Assembly (NCBI RefSeq): GCF_027595985.1 | Contig: NC_073313.1 | Span: 80,003,994-80,067,993, forward strand | Length of the DNA: 64,000 nt | Source of the DNA: Sorex araneus | Lineage: Eukaryota; Chordata; Mammalia; Eulipotyphla; Soricidae | Direction of reading: 5' to 3' | In this document: positions 56,690 to 64,000 of the stretch, piece by piece | Layout: every line of letters begins with the position of its first letter | How positions within the stretch are numbered: position 1 is the first letter of the stretch | Position numbers and translations under genes: made by a program | The notes under the pieces: model-generated | Seen by the model: only the letters and a program-made list of their open reading frames with translations | Databases searched by the model: none | Told to the model about the DNA's origin: nothing

Positions 56690-57340
56690 TGTGATTTATA
56701 AAGTTATTCATATTTGCATTTTATACATACAATATTGGAGCACTGATCACACCATTAGTGTCAACTTCCCTCCACCAGTATTTCCAAGTTCTCTCCCATA
56801 TCCTCTGCCTCCAGTCTACCTCTTGACTGGCACCTTTCTAAGTTCAATTGTTAAAGTTTGGGTCTCTTGCTTTCAGTATTGTGGTTTGGCTACTTGGTTT
56901 GATCCAATCACTTTGAAAACCAGTATGGAGAGAACACAGGAAACTTAGAATTGAACTCCAAGTTGACTCACTTTTGGGTATCTATCCCCAGGACAGAAAA
57001 ACAATAATTCAAAGGAATGTATGCACAACTTTATGCATTGCAGCACTCAGTACAAGATTTGGAATCAACCTTGATTATCCAACTACTATTAGTAGATTTG
57101 CTTATTTTTTATTTTATTTTAAATTTTATTTTATAAGGTAGTTCACAATATTTCATTACATTTAATATTCAAACACCAATCCCACCACCAATGCACCTTC
57201 CCACCACCATATTTGGGATGTTTCTATCCCAAGCCCTAAGCCCTGTCCCAAAACACAACCGAAATAATATATTTTGTATTGTTTGTTAGGAAAAACTGCT
57301 GAAAATACTACAAAAAAGTATCCATAGAGGAAATAGTGTG
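56690..57340. mobile_element. Mosaic of old LINE-1 pieces
   Basis: 56690-56890 is a minus 3' UTR (tccctccaccagtatttcca). 56900-57090 is plus ORF2 C-terminus (ttttgggtatctatccccag). 57100-57340 is a minus 3' UTR of another old subfamily (caccaatcccaccaccaatg). Confidence 0.65.
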
Positions 57341-57871
57341 AAGATTGTTCTATTTTGTCAGGAGACATTAAGACCTTCTTTAGGATATCACAAACATGTT
57401 TTTAAAGATTAAGTGATGTAAACTTTCATATATATATCTAAAAATATTATATGCAAATATATACATTTCCCTCTATGATTGGTTGCCCACTATTTGAACC
57501 CTATCAAATGCGTGTGATACTCTTGGAGAATGGATAGGGAGTGTCTTATGATGTGTCCAGGAATACGTTCACTCATGCATGAGGCTCGGCCTGAGCATGT
57601 ACGGGGTGATCTTGAGCATGGTGGTGGTTGGGTAGTGGAGTTTTTTGGCTGCTCCACCTCTGGGGCGTCCCGAGTGAAACAGTCTGGCGCAGGGTCCCAT
57701 GGCATGGCTATGGCAGGTGTCATATTGCTCTGCTTATTTTTTTAAATGTGAGTTTTTATTAAAGGAAGATGACTGGAGGATTTGAGTAGGAGAGAAAAAA
57801 ATTAAATAATAGGTCACAATTAGGATTTAGATTTAAAATATGAAGTTTCTAATAACACTATATGTAATCTC
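57341..57871. other. Unassigned, with a GC-rich patch
   Basis: 57540-57725 is moderately GC-rich (tctggggcgtcccgagtgaa). It may be a LINE-1 UTR variant, but I could not place it. No gene called. Confidence 0.35.
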
Positions 57872-58057
57872 TTTTTGTTTTAGGGGAGGGAATGTTTGCT
57901 TTGGGACCATACTTGGCTGTGCTCCTAGTTTATTTATAGTTCTGTGATCAGGAATCACCCCTGGAGGAACTTGGAGGATCATTTAGGGTTCCTGGGATTG
58001 AACCTGAGTTGACTGTGTGCAAGGATACAGCCTTAAAGTTGTACTATCTCTCCAGCC
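57872..58057 (-). mobile_element. SINE, poly(A) type, decayed
   Basis: Plus strand 'gctttgggaccatacttggc' to 'ctatctctccagccc'. Its head end abuts the target duplication of the large LINE-1. Confidence 0.8.
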
Positions 58058-60837
58058 CTCAAAGAATTTTATTATTTCATTAATTTTTTTAAAAAATTAT
58101 TGATTCACTGTGAGATATAGTTACAAGCTTTCATGTCTGAGTTACAGTCACACAATGATCAAATACCCATCCCTCAACCAGTGCACATTCCCCACCACCA
58201 ATATCCCCAGTATATCCCCACCATTCCCACCCTCCCACTGCCTCCATGGCAGACAATATTCCCCATACTCTCTCTCTACTTTGGGGCATGATGGTTTGAA
58301 ATGCAGATACTGTGAAGTTATAATGTTTGGTCCTTTATCTACTTTCAGCACATATCTCCCATCCCGACCCATTCCTCCAACCATCATTTTCTTAGTGATA
58401 CCTTCTCTATTTCAGCTGTCCTCTCCCCGCTCGCTCATGAGGCAGTCTTCCAACTATGGAGCAATCTTCCTGACCCTTCTGTCTACTGTCCTTGAGTGTC
58501 AGTCTTGTGTTATGTTATTTTATACTCCACAAATGAGTTCAGTCCTTCTCTATCTGTCCTTCTCTTTCTGACTCATTTCACATAGCATGATACTCTCCAT
58601 ATCTATGCACTTATAAGCAAATTTCATGGCTTCATCTCTCCTAACAGCTACAAGTATTCTATTGTATATATGTACCAAAGTTACTTTAACCAGTTGTCTG
58701 TTCTCAGGCACTTGAGTTGTTTCCAGATTTTGGCTATTGTGAGCAGTTCTGCAATGAACACGTCGGTACAGATGTCATTTCTACTGTGCTTTTTTGCAGC
58801 CCCGGAAAATATTCCCAGAAGTGGTATTGCAGGGTTATGCAGAAGCTCAGTTTCTTGTTTTTGAAAGACTGTCCATATTGTTTTCCAGAAAGGCTGGACC
58901 AGACGGCATTCCCACCAACAGTGAAGGAGCATACATTTTCCCCCATATCCACGCCAGCACTGGTTGCTTCTGTTCTTTTGAATGTGTGACAGTATCTGTG
59001 GTGTGAGATGATATCTCATTGTTGTTTTGATTTGCATCTCCCTAAGGACTAGTGATGTGGAGCATGTGCCTTTTGGCCATTTGTATATCTTATTTGAGGA
59101 AGTTTCTGTTCATTTCTTCTCCCCATTTTTGATGAGGTTGGAGATTTTTTTCTTATATAATTCTACTAGTGTCTTGTATGTCCTGGATATTAATCCCTTA
59201 TCAGATGGATATTGGGTAAATATTCTTTCCCATTCTGTGGGCTATCTCTGTATTTTGGTCACTGTTTCTTTTGAAGTGCAGAAGCTTCTTAGTTTGATGT
59301 AGTCCTGCTTGTTTATGTTTGTTTCCACTTGCTTAGTCAGTGGTATTTCATCCTTAAAGATGCTTTTAGTTTCAATGTCATGGAGGGTTCTGCCTACATT
59401 TTCCTCTGTGTACTTTATGGATTCATGTCTGATATTGAGGTCTTTAATCCACTTTGATCCGACTTTTGTGCCTGGCACTAGACAGAGGTCAGGGTTCATT
59501 TTTTGCAGGTAGCTATCCAGTTTTCCCAGCACCATTTGTTGAAGAGGATTTCATTGTTCCACTTCACCTTTCTTGTTCCTTTGTCAAAGATTAAGTGGTC
59601 ATATATTTGGGATTCTGTGACAGAATATTCAATTCTGTTCCATTGGTCTGCGGTTCTGTTTCTAGCCCAATACTATGCTGTCTTATTTGCTGCTGCTTTG
59701 TAGTACAATTTGAAGTTGGGGAAGGTGATGCTACCCATCTTCTTGTTCCTGAGGATTGCTTTAACTATTCGTGGGGGTTTATTGTTCCATATGAATTTCA
59801 GGGTGTTTTGTTTATTCCTTTGAAAAATGTCATGGGTATCCTGATAGGGACCGCATTAAATTTGTATAGTGCTTTGGGCAGTATTGCCATGTTGATAATG
59901 TTCATCCTCCCTATCCATGAACAGGGGATGTGTCTCCATTTTCTAGTGCCTGCTTTTATTTATTGAAGTAGTGTTTTGTAATTTTCCTTGTATAGGTCCT
60001 TCACCTCTTTGGTTAAGCTGATTCTGAGGTACTTGATTTTCTGAGGTACTATTGTGAACGCGATAGTTTTTTCAATGTCTCTTTCTTCTCTTTTGTTGTT
60101 TATACAAACATATTTTGGGAGTTTGTGACAGTCCATAAAAAGCCATGGACTTTTGGGTGTTGATTTTTTAGCCTGCTACTTTACTTACAGAGCTATTGTT
60201 TCTAGGAGCTTTTTTGTAGAGTCTTTAGTGTTTTCTAAGCACAGTATCATATTGTCTGCAAATAGTGATTTGACCTCTTCCTTTCCTATCTGTATGCTCT
60301 TGATATCTTTTTCTTGCCTCACTGCTATGGCCAGTACTTACAGTACTATATTGAATAAGAATGGCGAGAGTGGGCAGCATTGTCTTGTGCCCAATCATAG
60401 AGAGAAGGCTTTTAGTTTTTCCCCACTGAGAATGATACTTGCTGTGGGCTTGTGGTAGATGGCTTTTACAATATTGATGAAAGTTCCTTCAATGCCCATT
60501 TTGCTGAGAGCTTTCATCAGAAACGAGTGCTGGATCTTGTCAAATGCTTTCTCTGCGTCTATTGATATGATCATATGGTTTTATTCTTTTCTTTTTTTGA
60601 TATGATGGATTATGGTGATTGATTTCCAAATATTAAACCATCCTTGCATCATGGGATGAATCCTACCAGGTCATGGTGTATGATCTTTTTGATGAGTCCT
60701 TGGATTCTATTTGCTAATATTTTGTTGAAGATCTTTGCGTCTGTGTTAATTACGGATATCGGCCTGTAATTCTCTTTCTTTGTGGTATTGGTATCAGGGT
60801 GGTATTTGCTTCATAGAAACTCTTTGGAAGTGTTTCT

Positions 60838-61009
60838 TTTTTTTGCTTTTTGGGTCAAACCTGGCAATGCACAGGTGTTACTCCTGGCTCTGCACTCAGG
60901 AATCACCCTTGGCGGTGCTCAGAGGACCATATGGGATGCTGGGAATCGAACCTGGATTGGCTGCGTGCAAGGCAAACGCCCTACCCGCTGTGCTATCACT
61001 CCAGCCCGA
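60838..61009 (-). mobile_element. tRNA-derived SINE inside the large LINE-1
   Basis: Plus strand 'ctttttgggtcaaacctggc' to 'gtgctatcactccagcccg'. Target duplications 'tttggaagtgtttct' at 60823 and 61010. Younger than its host. Confidence 0.95.
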
Positions 61010-62875
61010 TTTGGAAGTGTTTCTGATACTCAATTTCCTGGAAAAGCTTAAAGAGGATTGGGAGTAAGTCCTCTTAAAAAATTTGGAAGAATTCACTAGT
61101 GAATCTGTCTGGGCCAGGACTTTTGTGCTTGGGGAGACTTTTTTATTACCATTTCAATTTCCTTGATGGTGATAGGTCTGTTTAGGTATTCCAGGTCTTC
61201 TTGGTTCAGCCTTCTGAGGCTATAGAAATCCAGGAATTTATCCATTTCCTCAAGGTTTTCTTGTTTCGTGGCATAAAGCTTCTCAAAGTAATCCCTGAGG
61301 ATCCTTTGAATTTCTGTAGTTTCTGTTTTAATGTCCTCCTTTCCATTTCTGATTTGGTTTATTAGGGTTTTCTCTCTCCCTTTCTTTGTGAGTCTTGTTA
61401 GAGGCTTATCGGTCTTGTTTATTTTCTCGAAGAAACAGCTCTTGCTCTCATTGATCTTTTAGATTGTTTTTTTGGTTTCCATCTTTAATTTCTGTTCTGA
61501 GTTTTATTATTTCCTATTTCCTGTTCGGATTGTGCTCCTCTTGTTGGTCATCCTCCAAGCTCTTAAGCTGTGAAGTTAGGTTACTTATGTGGGCTCGCTC
61601 TTCCTTCCTGAGGAATGCTTGTAGAGCTATAAACTGCCCTCTTAACACAGCTTTTGCCATGTTCCATAAGTTTTGGTAACTCTTGCCCTCATTTTCGTTC
61701 GTTTCCAGGAATCTTTTGATTTCTTCTTTGATTTCCTTTCTAAGCCACTCATTGTCCAATAGTGAGCTGTTTAATTTCTAGGTGTTTGATTTAGCTTTCT
61801 GTTTGTGTGTGTGATTTACTTCTAATTTCAGTGCATCATGGTCTGAGAAGATCATTGATACAATTTCTGTCTTCTTAATTTTATGGAGGTATGTTTTGTG
61901 GCTCAGCATGTGGTCTATCTTGCACATCTGAGAAGAATATGCATTCAGCTTTTTGAGGATGAAGAGTCCTATATATACCTATTAGGCCCCTTTCTTCCAT
62001 TTCTTCCCTCAGATGAAGTATATCATTGCTAAGCTTGAGTCTGATTGATCTATTGAGAGGTGATAAAGTGGTGTTGAAGTCTCCCACCAGCATTGTGTTG
62101 CTATCGATGTCTTTCTTTGAGTCTAATAGTAGTTGTTTTAAGTACTTTGCTGGTCCCTTGTTAGGTGTGTATTGTTAAGTTCTTCCTGTTGTACAGAGTC
62201 CTTGATCAATAAGAAATGACCTTCACTGTCTCTTGTGACCTTTTTCAGTCTGAAATAAATGTGGTCTGATACCAGGATGGCTACCCCAGCATTTTTATGG
62301 GAGTTGTTTGCCTGTAGGATTATTTTCCAGCCTTTGACTTTTAGCCTATGTTTGCTCTGACTGTTAAGATGTGTTTCTTGCAGGCAGCAGAATGTTGGGT
62401 TCAATTTTTCATTCTGCCACTCTGTCTTTTAATTGGTGCGTTTAGCCCATTGACATTGAGAGAGATTGTTATCGGATTTTTGCCCCAACTTTCTGCTGAA
62501 ATTTGGTGTATTTGAGGGGCTTGTCTTGTCTTAAAGTAGCCCATTTAGTTGTTCTTGTAACCATGGTTTTGAGTCTATGAAATTCCTGAGCTGTTGTTTG
62601 TCTGTGAAACTGTATGTTGTTCCTTCTGTTATGAATGAGAGTCTAGCTGGGTAAAGTATTTTTGGTGAGGCATTTATTTAGTTGAGTTTTTTCACTATAT
62701 CCCACCACTTTTTTCAGGCCGTGAGGGTTTCATCAGATAAGTCGGCTATGAAACTTAAGGATGTCCCTTTATAGGCAATTTCTTTCTTTGATATTGCTGT
62801 TTTCAGAATTTTGTCTCTGTCTAAAGTTTTGGTCATTTTTGATCAGGATATGTCTTGGGGTATTTTTATTTGGAT

Positions 62876-63316
62876 TTATTCTAGCTGGTACCCTTCAGGG
62901 TGGTCGTATATTTTCTTCAGCTCTAGGAATGTTGTAGCCATGATGTCTTTGATGGTTTCTTCTTCATCAGGGTTTTCTTCCTGCCCCTTTGGGACTCCAA
63001 TAATTCTTATGTTACTCCTCTTGGCTTCATCCCGATCTTCTCTTGACATCTGTTCCCAGATTGCGAGTTTCTTTTCCATTTTCTGCTCTTTTCTGAAGAA
63101 TCTCTGCACTTCATCTTCGAGCTCACTGATTCTGTCCTCAGCAGCTGTTACTCTGCTGCTGAGAACTTCCACTGAGTTTTTCAATTCGCCTATCAGGTTT
63201 TTCAGATCGAACTTTTCTGTTTGTAATTTTGTTTTCATTTTCTGCATTTCTACTTTCAAATCCTCTTGTATTTTATTGGCAGTGCTTTTCATTGCTTCTT
63301 TTAGCTCCCTATGCAT
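62876..63316 (-). pseudogene. LINE-1 ORF1 remnant, coiled coil and start of RRM
   Basis: A 146-codon open piece of ORF1, the RNA-binding trimeric protein of LINE-1. Residues 1-95 show coiled-coil heptads (NLIGELKNSVEVLSSRVTAA; EDRISELEDEVQRFF). Then comes the RRM entry SNIRIIGVPKGQEE. The N-terminal part upstream (63317-63560) and the C-terminal domain downstream are in other frames with stops. Confidence 0.85.
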
Positions 63317-63876
63317 CCTCAGTAGCTCCCTTCTAAATTCCTTGTCAGAGAGGTTATCTAGTACTTCTTTACTGTTGGGGTCTTCTGGGCTAGCCTTTTC
63401 AATAAGTAAGCTTGGTAGCCTTTCTGCGTTGTTTTGCCATTGTGACTTCTGTGGTTTAGCCCTTCATGCTCACTGTTACTATGCTTCTTTTGGTGCAGTA
63501 TTAATTGAGGTGGGCTTAATCAATTATTGGCTAATGTATTTTTGGTGGTTAAGCTAACCTAGTGAAATTTTCACCTAAGAGGGTAACTTTTGGTTCTTAG
63601 GGGATATTGGGGGGGAGAGAATAACGCAGCTGCGGCTCCAGGAAAGAGCCCTGGATACCGGGCAGATACCTGGTTGGGATGAGGAGAGAGGGTGCCTGGA
63701 ATGTTGCAGCTTTGGGGACGTGCTGTGTGCCTCAGTTCCCATCCCCCACAGATCAAGGATGAAAGCCGGCTGGGCGAGGGTCTACTTAGACATGTGGCCC
63801 CCAGAAGGAGCCCTGGATACTGGGCGAGTACCAGGTTGGGATGAAGAGAGAGGGTGCCTAAAACTCAAAGAATTTT

Positions 63877-64000
63877 TTAAAGAAAAGAACAGATCATACT
63901 TTACTTCAACAAGAATAGGCCCCAAGTTTCCTAATTTCTAATCTTTTCTATATATCTTTGACTTTGGTTTTGTGCACAGTAAATGATATTAGTATTATTT
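63877..64000. other. Flank of the large LINE-1
   Basis: Short AT-rich sequence after the target duplication. Nothing recognised before the window ends. Confidence 0.4.

Larger units (their letters stand above)
58071..63863 (-). mobile_element. Near-full-length LINE-1 with target duplications
   Basis: Target duplications 'ctcaaagaatttt' at 58058-58070 and 63864-63876 bracket about 5.8 kb. Minus-strand order: 5' UTR with two tandem units ('gagccctggata' at 63646 and 63808, period 162 bp), ORF1 remnant, ORF2 endonuclease from about 62400 (NPTFCCLQETHLNSQSKHRL; MLVGDFNTTLSPLNRSIRLK), reverse transcriptase, C-terminus and 3' UTR to 58085. The catalytic FADD box is FADN (near 60255; SLFADNMIL), which removes an essential Asp, and frames are broken. 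A SINE interrupts it at 60838-61009. Inactive. Confidence 0.93.

Noticed and set aside
58110-58571. 153-codon open stretch on plus
   Set aside because: It lies antisense to the LINE-1 3' UTR and ORF2 end and repeats the pattern seen at 38737-39012.
62811-63557. 248-codon open frame on plus, rich in Ser and Phe
   Set aside because: It is the antisense of LINE-1 ORF1; the minus strand gives the recognisable coiled coil and RRM start.

Overview
The window looks like genomic DNA of a shrew (Sorex or a close relative, order Eulipotyphla). The main clue is a tRNA-headed SINE that occurs about twenty times. Its A and B boxes are followed by a body containing 'catcccatatggtcccc' and 'gtaattcctgagtgcagagc' and a poly(A) tail, as I remember it from common shrew sequence. 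A second SINE has the same tRNA head, a different body and a (CTACAGTG)n-like tail. Most of the remaining sequence is broken LINE-1, plus one RTE-clade fragment, several MIR relics and some unique sequence. I see no bacterial, viral or CRISPR features.

Only one convincing protein-coding gene is present. It is an intronless copy of casein kinase 2 alpha (CSNK2A1) on the minus strand at 21272-22852 (526 aa). The kinase catalytic residues are intact, but the substrate-binding basic cluster is altered. A run of 23 hexapeptide repeats has been added between the kinase core and a still recognisable CK2alpha C-terminus. Its 5' leader and the start of its 3' UTR also resemble CSNK2A1, so it came from an mRNA. 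Its reading frame has stayed open while the protein diverged strongly, which suggests a functional, fast-evolving retrogene.

Layout: 1-7870 is a patchwork of LINE-1 pieces. 8040-19640 (copy A) and 24379-35110 (copy B) are direct copies of one segment of roughly 11 kb, differing by later SINE and LINE-1 insertions. Each holds a CpG-rich, promoter-like block (15176-15870 and 32434-33130) that is much better conserved than its flanks. The CK2 retrogene lies between the copies. 35165-49790 is mixed LINE-1, SINE and unique sequence with an RTE fragment at 45870-46779. 49795-53120 is repeat-poor, with a CpG-rich islet and an octamer/TATA pair. 53125-57340 is nested LINE-1. 58071-63863 is a near-complete LINE-1 on the minus strand with matching target-site duplications but a dead reverse transcriptase.

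How the parts fit: LINE-1 probably supplied the enzymes that copied the CK2 mRNA and the poly(A) SINEs. The CTACAGTG-tailed SINE may have used RTE machinery instead. Human gene comparisons and repeat-family assignments are from memory and by eye; no alignment was run. Repeat boundaries are approximate unless a target-site duplication is given.
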